Positions 1 to 8,623 are shown, counted from the first letter of the stretch. The stretch is DNA of 32,573 bases from an uncultured Sphingomonadales bacterium (GCA_903821685.1 CAIJLW010000114.1:1-32573); one strand, 5' to 3'. The notes: a model not told the origin generated them from the letters alone. Translations and numbers: made by a program.

Positions 1-1851
1 CGGACCAGATGTCATCAGCGTAGGGTAAGCGTCGGCAGTGCCGTGACAATCTTTGCAGCCTATCTCGACAGCATTGGCGACCTCGGTATAGATCAGACCA
101 TTGCCATGGCTGTCCTGCGCGAAATGGCAGTCTGCACATTGCAGCCCTTTTTCGGCATGGATATCCATCATATGCACGGTCTTGCCGGGATTTATTCCGG
201 GTTCGACAAATTTGCCCTCACCCTTTTTGCGCCATTTCTCAGGATCGTCGGGCGCCACTATCTTGCCATCTGCATCAAGCAAGTTGCCCTCGCGGTCGCG
301 CTTGAAAATGCCGCGGAAATTCCAACCATGGCCGTGATAATCGGCAAAGTGGGTTTCTTTTAACTTAGGGTTAAGGTCATACACATTGCGCAGGAAATCG
401 AGATCCGACCATTTGCCCTTGGGTGCTGCAGCCTCAGGATTGCGGTCAAGAACTTTGAATTTTTCCGCCGCCGTTGGATATTTCTGCTTTGCGGGCCACA
501 TGGACGGCGCGTCAGATTCATAATCCCACATCGTATAGCCGAGATAACTGTTCAGGAAGATGTTCGGCTGATGCATGTGGCAATTCATGCACTGCGATGT
601 TGGTATCGCGCGGGTGAATATGTGGCGAAGGGGGTGCCCCTTTTCCTTGATCGGTCCTTCATCATGGCCAGGCTCTTTCACAGCGCCATGGCCTTTGTCA
701 TCATGATCAGCCGGCTCCATCTTATTGGCAATGGTCGGGTCAATCGTTTGTGTCTGTCCGTCGCGGCCATATTGGGAATAGCCCAGACTGTGCCGTGGCT
801 CGCGGTCATTCGCATATACAACATGGCATGCAGCACAGCCCGAATGGCGATAATCACCCGGCTGATCATTTGTCCCCATGAACCACATGAATGGGTCGTT
901 TAGGCGTGTTTTGTGGATATTGAGAATGGGTATGGCAACACGCAATCCGGTGGCTGGACCGCGATTGGACTGCTTGAGATCGGGACGCCCCGGTTCCTCA
1001 AGCCGCTGTATGCTGCCAGTCGGGTTGGGTAGGCCAACTTCGGCAAACTGCGTATTGATGTTGCGCCCGCCGCGTTCAAAGACCCGGAAAACATCGCCCG
1101 GCGGAACTACTGTCCACATCGGCAGCGGATAGAGCACCGCCAATGCACCGCGTTTTTTCTGTTCATCGGTAACGGTACCCGGCGGAGTGCCAGGCGACAT
1201 GATTTTCGCCGGCTCGCCGTGCTTGGTGTAAGCTTCGCCTGTTACATAATTTTTATAGGGCAATATGCCATTATTATAGGCCGCCCCACCCCAGAGCATC
1301 GCACCTGTTGCCATAATCGAACGCTCGCCCGCTTCGATGACTTCCATATGGCAAGCGCCGCAAGATTCCCGGACGACGCGGTAGTCGGTCGGATTATTGA
1401 AACGGATGAATTCCGGGCTTTCCTGGTTCAGCAAGGTGTAGCTGCGTTTGGGATTGGCAGACGAAGGAAAATGCCAGCTTTTTGGGTATTTGGGAAGGAC
1501 ATGTGCCTTGTCACGCGCTGCGACATAGGCAGGATCATCATGTTTCAGATTGGAATTACCCATGACTTTCGGATCGCCACCGTGACAATCCACGCACCCC
1601 AGTTGCACGGCTGGCGAGCTATGCATGGTCGGCGCGTCGGTTTGGGTGTGACAGGAATAGCAGCCCGATGACTTTGCCAGTACATCTGAAACTTCTTGCG
1701 TACGCGGTGCAGGCGGAAAGGTTGGGTAGATGCGCTCTACTGGCTTCTCCTTGTCCGCAGCATAAGCCAATGACGCCGCAAACACGCAGCATAGCAGCAG
1801 CAAAATGACTGTCCAAATCCGGTTGCGGTTCAAGGTAAAATCGGCGCGCAT
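1..1851 (-). CDS. Multiheme c-type cytochrome, at least 7 haems (3' end outside window)
   Basis: Exactly 617 codons are open from the ATG at 1851 to the window edge, so the C-terminus is missing. Residues 1-31 form a Sec signal peptide: basic start, leucine-rich core, cleavage near SLAYA-A. Seven CXXCH haem c sites are visible at about residues 64 (CYSCH), 86 (CVDCH), 164 (CGACH), 339 (CAACH), 421 (CMNCH), 572 (CADCH) and 599 (CKDCH). Many other His residues could be distal ligands. Between haems 4 and 5, around residues 378-408, lies a stretch rich in His, Asp, Glu and Lys. The protein should be periplasmic or outer-membrane associated and carry electrons; the donor and acceptor are unknown. 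Its start overlaps the upstream barrel gene's stop as TGATG, so the two are translationally coupled. I do not recognise a named family such as MtrA, OmcA or an octahaem reductase. The multiheme identity is certain; the specific role is not. Confidence 0.9.
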   Translation of the reverse strand, partial: MRADFTLNRNRIWTVILLLLCCVFAASLAYAADKEKPVERIYPTFPPAPRTQEVSDVLAKSSGCYSCHTQTDAPTMHSSPAVQLGCVDCHGGDPKVMGNSNLKHDDPAYVAARDKAHVLPKYPKSWHFPSSANPKRSYTLLNQESPEFIRFNNPTDYRVVRESCGACHMEVIEAGERSIMATGAMLWGGAAYNNGILPYKNYVTGEAYTKHGEPAKIMSPGTPPGTVTDEQKKRGALAVLYPLPMWTVVPPGDVFRVFERGGRNINTQFAEVGLPNPTGSIQRLEEPGRPDLKQSNRGPATGLRVAIPILNIHKTRLNDPFMWFMGTNDQPGDYRHSGCAACHVVYANDREPRHSLGYSQYGRDGQTQTIDPTIANKMEPADHDDKGHGAVKEPGHDEGPIKEKGHPLRHIFTRAIPTSQCMNCHMHQPNIFLNSYLGYTMWDYESDAPSMWPAKQKYPTAAEKFKVLDRNPEAAAPKGKWSDLDFLRNVYDLNPKLKETHFADYHGHGWNFRGIFKRDREGNLLDADGKIVAPDDPEKWRKKGEGKFVEPGINPGKTVHMMDIHAEKGLQCADCHFAQDSHGNGLIYTEVANAVEIGCKDCHGTADAYPTLMTSGP

Positions 1852-3761
1852 CAATAGGTCAATATCACGTTGGCGAGCACGGAGTAATATTGTTTGTTGC
1901 GCGGTCGGTTAGTAAACAAATCTTTGAATCCTTTGCCGGGTAACAACGTTGCAGCCGACAACCGGGCAACTATATTTTGCGTAGCTTTGGGACGCCATAT
2001 CGCTGCTGCTGACAGGTCGCAACCTATCTCTCTTGGAATACTACCCTCAGCACGGAGCACTTTCAGATTGGATGTATTTTCGAACCACAGATAGTTGGCG
2101 TTTGTTGACAAACGCATCGTCGGAGTCAGATCAAAATCAGCCCCAGCGCCAAGCAATATCGTTCCAGGATTGTTGAAATTCGACTGACCTTGTTCTTTAG
2201 ACGAGCGCAGCGAATTTAATATGCCGTTGCGGCCATTGATACTGATCGCACGGCCGCCGCCGGCGAAGGGAATAGTCTGGCGTATCCAGTAACTGGTGTC
2301 AGCCCCTGCAAAAATGGGATTTTCAAAAATCGCATCAAAGCCTGTTTCTTTGTTATCAAATGGGTCGCGGTCACCTGTTGCATAAAGGCCAGACAGACGG
2401 AAGCGTGTCCAGTCAAGATCATAGCTCGCTTCAGCGGCAGCAAAGCCAGCGCGGATTTTGGATTTCTGCCCGGTGAAGAAATTCTGACTATCGGTACCAA
2501 ACGCGCCGTAGATTGATGCGGTTAGATTGACCCGTCCAATGCGGCCATCGGCATTATAGCCAAGATAGACAATATCGTAATTCCGGCCGCGCAAATTGCC
2601 GAGCAATGCAGGCCGAACTGGAAAGCCATTATCGTCAATCTCGACCCGATTTTTCTCACGATTCATGTTATATACGGCGGTAATTTGACTGGTCAGACCA
2701 GGAATAGGTAGATCCTGCCGATATAGGTTTCCGATGAAAACCCAGTCATTGCGTGGTCGCTGCACGACACTGTTCAAGCCCGAATTGGTGTCCTTTTCCA
2801 GTCGCCAGAACGCGCCCAAATTATACTGCCAGCGGTTGTTATCACGGCTGCCGAAATAGCGGATGCCCAGTTGCTGATCGTTGAACAGGAAGCCTCTAAA
2901 ATCGCTTTGAAACGGCTGTATGCCGACCCGGATTGATTCAAAGTCGTAACGATCCGATGTATTGCGAACGTGATAGTCAACGAACAATTCCTGCAAACCC
3001 AGAAAATGGTCAAGCCGGTGCGAAGGCTTTGAGGGTTGAACAAACAGCACGCGTTTTTCCGGCACGTTCACATAATTGACGTTGAGCGCAAGCGCGACGC
3101 GATATTCTATGTCAGGCGGTTTAAACGCAGTCAGGCCCTTAATGAGGGCAGCGCCAAGGATAAACGTCTGCGAATATACCTCACTGCCGTCTTTGCCAAA
3201 AATATCCAAATTGCCGGGACGCTCTGTGGTCTGGACGCCGACCGGGATCGGAAAAGTGCGTGCCTCGACAACGGTGTCGCTAACTGCGCTCGCAACGAAA
3301 AACCAGTCATCGCCTTTGATAGGCAACCATGGAACTTTCGCACGATTGATGGGACGGTCGCCTTTATACGTGTTTTGATTATAGGGGTCGAACCAACGTT
3401 CCTTCACCAGCCCTAAAGACTGGATCAGTCGCCACCGGTCCGGGATTGGAAACTCTTCGGTTGGAAATGCCTCGGGCGGAGGCGGACGCACTGCTCCAAT
3501 ATTATCTTGCGTGACTTTTTCAGGCAGACGCGGTTGATATCCGGGGCGCTTACGGCCCTCGATAATGCCGTTATCAGGTTCCGCCAGCGGATCGCCTGTG
3601 GGCTCCTTTGGCAATGGAGCTTTAGCTTCCAGAGGAGATGCCTCGACTGCGCGCTCTGCCGTGGCAGACGCTTCTAGAAAAACGCCGAGTGAGGCGAACG
3701 GATTATAGATACCCACTGCAGCGACTGTCGATATCGGTGGCAGATCGGCAGCAACCATCAT
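1851..3761 (-). CDS. Outer-membrane beta-barrel protein, porin/alginate-export-like
   Basis: About 636 residues. After a Pro/Glu/Ala-rich region (roughly 40-110) the rest reads as alternating polar/hydrophobic strands with aromatic girdles and Asn/Asp/Gly turns. It ends in a strand with a terminal Tyr (VILTY), the usual C-terminal signature of BAM-assembled barrels. The general pattern recalls AlgE/alginate-export-like barrels, but I cannot assign a substrate. Start choice: the frame is open further upstream to a GTG at 3773, but the ATG at 3761 overlaps the preceding gene's stop as ATGA (a second ATG follows at 3758), so coupled initiation here is most likely. Oddly, the N-terminus has a hydrophobic run but no basic residues before it, so the signal peptide is not textbook. 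Between a haem-binding lipoprotein and a multiheme cytochrome, a role as the barrel of a porin-cytochrome conduit is an attractive inference, not shown. Confidence 0.72.
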   Translation of the reverse strand: MMVAADLPPISTVAAVGIYNPFASLGVFLEASATAERAVEASPLEAKAPLPKEPTGDPLAEPDNGIIEGRKRPGYQPRLPEKVTQDNIGAVRPPPPEAFPTEEFPIPDRWRLIQSLGLVKERWFDPYNQNTYKGDRPINRAKVPWLPIKGDDWFFVASAVSDTVVEARTFPIPVGVQTTERPGNLDIFGKDGSEVYSQTFILGAALIKGLTAFKPPDIEYRVALALNVNYVNVPEKRVLFVQPSKPSHRLDHFLGLQELFVDYHVRNTSDRYDFESIRVGIQPFQSDFRGFLFNDQQLGIRYFGSRDNNRWQYNLGAFWRLEKDTNSGLNSVVQRPRNDWVFIGNLYRQDLPIPGLTSQITAVYNMNREKNRVEIDDNGFPVRPALLGNLRGRNYDIVYLGYNADGRIGRVNLTASIYGAFGTDSQNFFTGQKSKIRAGFAAAEASYDLDWTRFRLSGLYATGDRDPFDNKETGFDAIFENPIFAGADTSYWIRQTIPFAGGGRAISINGRNGILNSLRSSKEQGQSNFNNPGTILLGAGADFDLTPTMRLSTNANYLWFENTSNLKVLRAEGSIPREIGCDLSAAAIWRPKATQNIVARLSAATLLPGKGFKDLFTNRPRNKQYYSVLANVILTY

Positions 3762-5743
3762 AAACCCTGACACACATTTTGGAGGCTGGTGTCGAGAAAT
3801 GGCGCGAAGGGGCAGCCTATATAGCGCAGCCTTACTTTTGTTCCGCCCACGGTGACTTCGATCTGGTCGGTGCGTATCGCAGGGGGGGCATTCCCAATGC
3901 CGCCAACGCGAAGCCCTGCGTTATTGGCGCCTAAGAAACCGGCCATATCGTCCTGATCGATACCGTCACCCGAAACGCCAATCGCTCCAACCAATGTCGA
4001 TCCGCGATAAACCGGCACGGATCCGGGAAAAATCTGGATCCCATTTTGCAATCGATTTTGTCCGGTTGAGACATCGGGTGTCGTGGTGCAGCGCGTGGGG
4101 GTATCTGGATTGCTGCCAAGCAAAAATCCAACATGGGTAGTAATGTTACCAGCAATCAAGGCGGACTGAAGTCCGGTAGAAAAAGGATTAAAGCCGTTAA
4201 TGTCAGGCGAAAATGGCCCCGGGGGGCGTCCAATTTCGCCGTCAGGAAAATAGGGACGTGAAATATTGCTGATTGCGCGGGTGGTCCAAGCATGCTGGCC
4301 AGTGAAAATATTGCTGTTGCCGAAAAATGTCCGTGCCTTGCCAAGAAATGCCCCAACGTGTGGACTGGCATTTGCTGCCAAATCAGATGCTGCGCGCGGG
4401 TTGGAAAAAAATGCGGCAGTTCGCGCTTTTTGCAACGAAACATCTGTACCAAAGACTGGCGCATCAGGGCCGCGCACAATGCCTAGCACCGCGCCATGCG
4501 TGTCAACCAGACTGATCGTCATTTGCGCATGATTATCGCTAGGGCGGCGTATTTGTCCGCGAGAACGGCTCATTGTTGTGAAGGATTCTTCCAGCAACGC
4601 CCGCGCCTCGGCACTGCTGAGCGGTGTTGCAACCGACGCGGCGTCGGTTCCTGCGCGTATCGGGAAACGATTGGTTCCCGATCCATCGGACAATATATAC
4701 GCGTCGCGGTTGGAAAACTCCGCCGTAGTGGCAGCACGGACGCCTGATGCTTCGCTACCAAAAACCGATCCGGCGAGTATGCTGCCGCTCGAATAACCTG
4801 GGACCCGTACCAAATTGCCGACGCTACCGCTCAATGCCGCAAAGCTTTGCGCAGTGCGGCCCCGCAATCCAGCCGTCGTCGCGTCAGAATAGCGCAATAG
4901 TGTTCCGTCGACGCTAATCCGCTCTGCCTTGATATCCTCGCCTGGGGCGAACCCTTGCGTGGCTGCTAACGCAATAAATTCCTCAGTATCATTGTCGACA
5001 TCCAAGATGTTCGGGTCGAAACCATAAATGCCGTCGCCCATCACGCCGATGCCGCCAACAACTACTCCATTTTTGTAAAGCGGAAATCCGCCGGCATCTG
5101 CCGATAGCCCCAATGGCGAACGCTTGGGGCCAATAAGTGCTGCCGCACCAAAACTGCCAAAGCGTTGCATCATGTCAGAACATGGGAGTTGGCTGAATTG
5201 CACCCCGTATAATGGGCCGCTTTCAAGGCCCACAGTTGTTGGTGCCGGTGGAAAATGCTGCTGAACAATCTGGCTTGCGGTACGGGTGGAAAAGGCGTTG
5301 CCGCTACTCGACAGATAGGCGCCGGTAATAGCCTTTGCGATGGCACCGGCAACCGCCGCCGGAGCGGGCAGATTTAAGCCTTGCAGATCGGTATTGGACG
5401 AAGCTCCCACCGGCGCATCAGGGATCTTCAGGCCCAAATTCGCTCCGTTCATAACGAACACGCCGAGTACATTGCCAACGCGGTCCACCACCGCGATGGT
5501 GGAAGGCAAGTTACGCGCCTGAGCCTCCGCCACCGCCAGCGATATCACGCGTTCGACATCTGCAACCGTGAGCGATTCCGGCGCGGGATCGCTATACAGC
5601 CTTGCCGCACTGGACGGTGGTGGCGGCGAAGGTGGCGGTGCACTGTTTCCGGTGCTGTTTCCGTCACCACTGCTTCCGCCGCCGCCACAGGACGACAATA
5701 TGAGCGAACAGCTCGTAATGATTGCGGTCATTTGTTTACGCAT
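3758..5743 (-). CDS. Lipoprotein with two HbpS/GlcG-like (DUF336) haem-binding domains
   Basis: 661 residues. The N-terminus has a basic start, a short hydrophobic core and a lipobox LSSC with Cys19 as the predicted lipidated residue. Gly at +2 fits outer-membrane sorting. A Gly/Ser/Pro-rich linker follows to about residue 48. The first HbpS/GlcG-like domain (about 55-265) opens with the family pattern LTVADVERVISLAVAEAQ and then IAVVDRVGNVL. The second (about 375-640) carries ISLVDTHGAVLGIVRG and a GAIGVSGDGIDQDD segment matching GGIGVMGDGIYGFD in the first half, so the gene looks like an internal duplication. HbpS-family proteins bind haem or act as redox-linked sensors; that function is inferred here. 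It starts 2 nt after the pentaheme cytochrome's stop and overlaps the barrel gene, so it belongs to the same transcript. A seven-C run on the coding strand (3882-3888) is a possible slippage site. Confidence 0.78.
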   Translation of the reverse strand: MRKQMTAIITSCSLILSSCGGGGSSGDGNSTGNSAPPPSPPPPSSAARLYSDPAPESLTVADVERVISLAVAEAQARNLPSTIAVVDRVGNVLGVFVMNGANLGLKIPDAPVGASSNTDLQGLNLPAPAAVAGAIAKAITGAYLSSSGNAFSTRTASQIVQQHFPPAPTTVGLESGPLYGVQFSQLPCSDMMQRFGSFGAAALIGPKRSPLGLSADAGGFPLYKNGVVVGGIGVMGDGIYGFDPNILDVDNDTEEFIALAATQGFAPGEDIKAERISVDGTLLRYSDATTAGLRGRTAQSFAALSGSVGNLVRVPGYSSGSILAGSVFGSEASGVRAATTAEFSNRDAYILSDGSGTNRFPIRAGTDAASVATPLSSAEARALLEESFTTMSRSRGQIRRPSDNHAQMTISLVDTHGAVLGIVRGPDAPVFGTDVSLQKARTAAFFSNPRAASDLAANASPHVGAFLGKARTFFGNSNIFTGQHAWTTRAISNISRPYFPDGEIGRPPGPFSPDINGFNPFSTGLQSALIAGNITTHVGFLLGSNPDTPTRCTTTPDVSTGQNRLQNGIQIFPGSVPVYRGSTLVGAIGVSGDGIDQDDMAGFLGANNAGLRVGGIGNAPPAIRTDQIEVTVGGTKVRLRYIGCPFAPFLDTSLQNVCQGL

Positions 5744-5745
5744 GT

Positions 5746-7140
5746 TTATCGCAACGACCTTACTGCACTTGCCGCGGCACCAATCGAACTGCGAAATTCG
5801 GACGGACGATAGGCGTTGGGATCACGCACCGCGCTATAAGCGCGGTTTACATTGGCACGGATGCCAGCTGCCGCACCTTGCGTGATGTTGCCGGACCGGA
5901 CTATTGCACTTAACAACGTATCAACCGCCATAACGGCTTGCACCGAGCCCTCATAGTCTGTGAGGCGCGCTGCAATGGCATCCGTTGCAATGATGTCGAT
6001 GATTGCAAAAGCTTGGCCGCTGCCAAAACTGCCGGATGCAAAATCATCTGCCAGATTATCTGCTGCGATGGATAAGCGCCTGGCCGCAGCGATTGCGCTG
6101 CTTCGGTCTAGCGCTAAAGCTGCATGGAAATCCTTGCTTGCCTTATCAAACTGTACTGCCGACGCTGGCGCCGTTACCCGCGCAGCCGCCGACAGCATGA
6201 TCATGTTTTCATCATTATATGGCGGCATACCTTCTGGAATTGGCCGTCCGGGATTGTTTACCCCAGTCTTAACTGCGTCCGCTTGATCATAAATCCGACG
6301 GTGGCAGCTATGGCAATCAAAGAAATAGAATTCGGGAAATGCACCCTCGGTGCCACGACTGGCGCTCGCATAAAGATCAAGCGAGCGTTTGAGCGCAAGC
6401 GCCTGACCAACGGCCCATAGCTGCACATGGTCGGTGCGCCCCTTGCGCGCCGCATAATCGGCATCCTCATCATGATGTTGCTGCAGAGACGAAAACAGGT
6501 CGAGTTCGAAAGAAATACGCGGGTGCCCTGCCGCCATGATCCGATGATTTACAAACTGCCCTTGTGTGGCGCTTCCAAAATGGCAGTCAAGACATACTGC
6601 TGCGTGCACCTTTGGATTTTCTAGCGGTGTCAATCCGCGCGCAACATTCTTGGCATGACTTGCGCCAACAGCGTAATGGCTGGCAATCCAATTTGAAGCG
6701 CCACCATGACATGACTCACAACCTACACCGTCGGCCAACTGAAAGGTGTTGCCCCGCGATGTGGCTGGCGTGGCGTGACAACCAAGGCACATCGGCGCAG
6801 ACGACGCTTTGCCTATACCCAAATTGCGTGCTATTTGCTCACTGCGTTTGTTCAATAAGGCGGAATAGGCTTGGCTATGTTTTCCGGCAGGCGATGAGGG
6901 TTCCTGCCAACGCAAAACCTCATCCTGCCGCACCACTGTGCCATCGGCTTCTAACCGGCCATGACAGGTTGAGCCAGCGCATGAGGCAACACCCAAATGT
7001 GTATTATCTGAAGCCCCTGTAGCTCGAACAGGAGATAAAATTGGAAAGACAACTGCCATAATCAGAAAAAGGATGCACAACGTAAGTAGCACACCCGGCA
7101 TAGCCTTCAAGAAAGCACGACTTTTCCCAAACTCGGCCAT
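5746..7140 (-). CDS. Membrane-anchored pentaheme cytochrome c (cytochrome c554-like family)
   Basis: 464 residues. A single hydrophobic segment at about 15-36 follows a basic N-terminus and is either an uncleaved inner-membrane anchor or a signal peptide. Haem c sites are a CX4CH at 54-60 (CAGSTCH) and CXXCH at 118, 141, 183 and 276. A GHPRISFE motif near residue 205 resembles the conserved AAGHPRL-FEL segment I associate with a broad multiheme cytochrome family. The C-terminal third is Ala-rich, probably helical and haem-free. It would be periplasmic, passing electrons between inner-membrane carriers and the downstream lipoprotein, barrel and large cytochrome. It is the first gene of the four-gene operon, with a candidate promoter 50-80 bases upstream and an AGGA element shortly before the ATG. 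The CX4CH site may need checking for haem attachment, although such sites are known in tetrahaem c3 cytochromes. Confidence 0.83.
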   Translation of the reverse strand: MAEFGKSRAFLKAMPGVLLTLCILFLIMAVVFPILSPVRATGASDNTHLGVASCAGSTCHGRLEADGTVVRQDEVLRWQEPSSPAGKHSQAYSALLNKRSEQIARNLGIGKASSAPMCLGCHATPATSRGNTFQLADGVGCESCHGGASNWIASHYAVGASHAKNVARGLTPLENPKVHAAVCLDCHFGSATQGQFVNHRIMAAGHPRISFELDLFSSLQQHHDEDADYAARKGRTDHVQLWAVGQALALKRSLDLYASASRGTEGAFPEFYFFDCHSCHRRIYDQADAVKTGVNNPGRPIPEGMPPYNDENMIMLSAAARVTAPASAVQFDKASKDFHAALALDRSSAIAAARRLSIAADNLADDFASGSFGSGQAFAIIDIIATDAIAARLTDYEGSVQAVMAVDTLLSAIVRSGNITQGAAAGIRANVNRAYSAVRDPNAYRPSEFRSSIGAAASAVRSLR

Positions 7141-7189
7141 TGATCCTGAAATCCCCCCAAAAACCGGAATGGCCGCGACCGTCCGTTAG

Positions 7190-7218
7190 TTTATACCAAT
7201 TTCCGGTCCGTTTACCAA
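7190..7218 (-). promoter_or_regulatory. Candidate sigma-70 promoter of the cytochrome/barrel operon
   Basis: Read on the minus strand, TTGGTA (7218-7213) and TATAAA (7195-7190) are separated by exactly 17 bases, close to consensus -35 and -10 boxes. Transcription would start near 7183, leaving a leader of about 40 bases before the ATG at 7140. It lies between the gdhA 3' hairpin and the first cytochrome gene, where an operon promoter is expected. Prediction by eye only. Confidence 0.5.
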
Positions 7219-7224
7219 TATTCA

Positions 7225-7263
7225 AGCAGAGTGGCAGCAAATTTTGTTTGCTGCCACTCTGCT
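7225..7263 (-). terminator. Long perfect hairpin after gdhA
   Basis: A 17-bp perfect inverted repeat (7225-7241 with 7247-7263) closes a 5-nt loop and starts 4 bases after the gdhA stop codon. The arms contain GCAGAGTGGCAGCAAA and its complement. There is no clear U-tract on either side, so it may be a transcript-stabilising 3' hairpin or an atypical terminator. It insulates gdhA from the operon promoter just beyond it. Confidence 0.6.
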
Positions 7264-7267
7264 GCAA

Positions 7268-8623
7268 TCACACTACACCAAATGCCAGCATGGCGTCGGC
7301 TACCTTTTTGAAGCCCGCGATATTTGCGCCCCGCACATAATCGCAATAACCACCCTTGGTCTGACCATATTCGACGCAGCTGCCGTGAATGCCGTCCATG
7401 ATATCGACCAGCAATTGCTGAAGCTGCTCGGCCTTCCAAGAGATGCGGCCTGAATTCTGGCTCATCTCCAAACCAGAAACCGCAACGCCACCCGCGTTGG
7501 CTGCTTTGCCCGGCGCAAACAATATTTGCGCGTCCTTGAAGACGTGGACGCCTTCGAGGTTTGTCGGCATATTAGCACCTTCGCTGACTGCAATGCAGCC
7601 GTTTTTTATCAATTCCCTGGCGTCATCGCCGAGCAATTCATTCTGTGTCGCGCAAGGTAGCGCAACGTCACAAGGGACACCCCAAGGACGCTTGCCCTCA
7701 TGATAGGTTGCTCCTTTGAACTGATCTACATATTCGCTAATCCGACCGCGCCGGACATTCTTAAGTTGTTTGATCCAGTCGATTTTTTCCTGCGTGATGC
7801 CATCAGGATCATGGATAAAACCAGCGCTGTCGGACAATGTGACCACCTTGCCGCCCAGCATCGTGACCTTCTCGGCCGCATGGGTTGCAACATTACCTGA
7901 TCCTGAAATGACCGCTACTTTGCCGACCAGATCGTCATTCTTGGTCTTAAGCATATTGGCGAGGAAATATACAGCGCCATAGCCAGTTGCCTCAGTGCGG
8001 ATTAACGAGCCGCCATATTCCAAGCCCTTACCAGTCAACACGCCGGTAAACTGGTTGGTGATCCGCTTATACTGGCCAAACATATAGCCAATCTCGCGCG
8101 CACCAACACCAATATCGCCGGCGGGCACATCCACATCGGCGCCCACATGACGATAGAGCTCAGTCATAAAGGACTGGCAAAAGCGCATCACTTCATGATC
8201 GCTTTTACCCTTGGGGTTGAAGTTCGATCCGCCCTTGGCCCCGCCCATCGGCAGACCAGTCAGCGCGTTTTTAAAGGTCTGTTCAAATGCCAGAAATTTG
8301 AGCACGCTTTCCGTAACCGAAGGGTGAAAGCGGATGCCACCTTTGTAGGGACCAATTGCATTGTTGTTCTGCACACGCCAACCGCGTTGCACGCGAACGT
8401 TGCCGTTATCATCCTCCCAGCAAACGCGGAATGAAATTACCCGGTCGGGTTCGGCGATGCGCCGTAATATCTGCTCCTTGTGATAGCGTTCTTTATCTTC
8501 CATGAAGTCAAAGATATCGACCGCAACTTCCTGCACCGCCTGGATAAATTCAGTCTGTCCTGGATTGCGCTTGCTAACACCCTGCATGAATGTGGGTAGG
8601 TCGACATGATCATTCAGTGCCAT
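7268..8623 (-). CDS. gdhA: NADP-specific glutamate dehydrogenase
   Basis: 451 residues, the usual size of hexameric bacterial GdhA. It catalyses reductive amination of 2-oxoglutarate with ammonium to glutamate in the cytoplasm. Visible landmarks are the substrate-binding GPYKGGIRFHPSV segment (about 91-103), the catalytic-lysine motif MGGAKGG (Lys130), DVDVPAGDIGVG, and the Rossmann segment VAVISGSGNVATHAAEK around 237-253. The EATGYG motif and length fit the NADP-type enzyme rather than large NAD-type GDHs. The start is well supported by a strong GGAAGAGGA Shine-Dalgarno sequence about 8 bases upstream of the ATG. It is followed by a long hairpin and is separated from the aldehyde dehydrogenase gene upstream by 83 bases, so it may have its own promoter. 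Confidence 0.96.
   Translation of the reverse strand: MALNDHVDLPTFMQGVSKRNPGQTEFIQAVQEVAVDIFDFMEDKERYHKEQILRRIAEPDRVISFRVCWEDDNGNVRVQRGWRVQNNNAIGPYKGGIRFHPSVTESVLKFLAFEQTFKNALTGLPMGGAKGGSNFNPKGKSDHEVMRFCQSFMTELYRHVGADVDVPAGDIGVGAREIGYMFGQYKRITNQFTGVLTGKGLEYGGSLIRTEATGYGAVYFLANMLKTKNDDLVGKVAVISGSGNVATHAAEKVTMLGGKVVTLSDSAGFIHDPDGITQEKIDWIKQLKNVRRGRISEYVDQFKGATYHEGKRPWGVPCDVALPCATQNELLGDDARELIKNGCIAVSEGANMPTNLEGVHVFKDAQILFAPGKAANAGGVAVSGLEMSQNSGRISWKAEQLQQLLVDIMDGIHGSCVEYGQTKGGYCDYVRGANIAGFKKVADAMLAFGVV

Noticed and set aside
571-903. Open plus-strand frame within the large cytochrome gene
   Set aside because: It is antisense to the CXXCH-encoding frame, which is continuous and clearly real.
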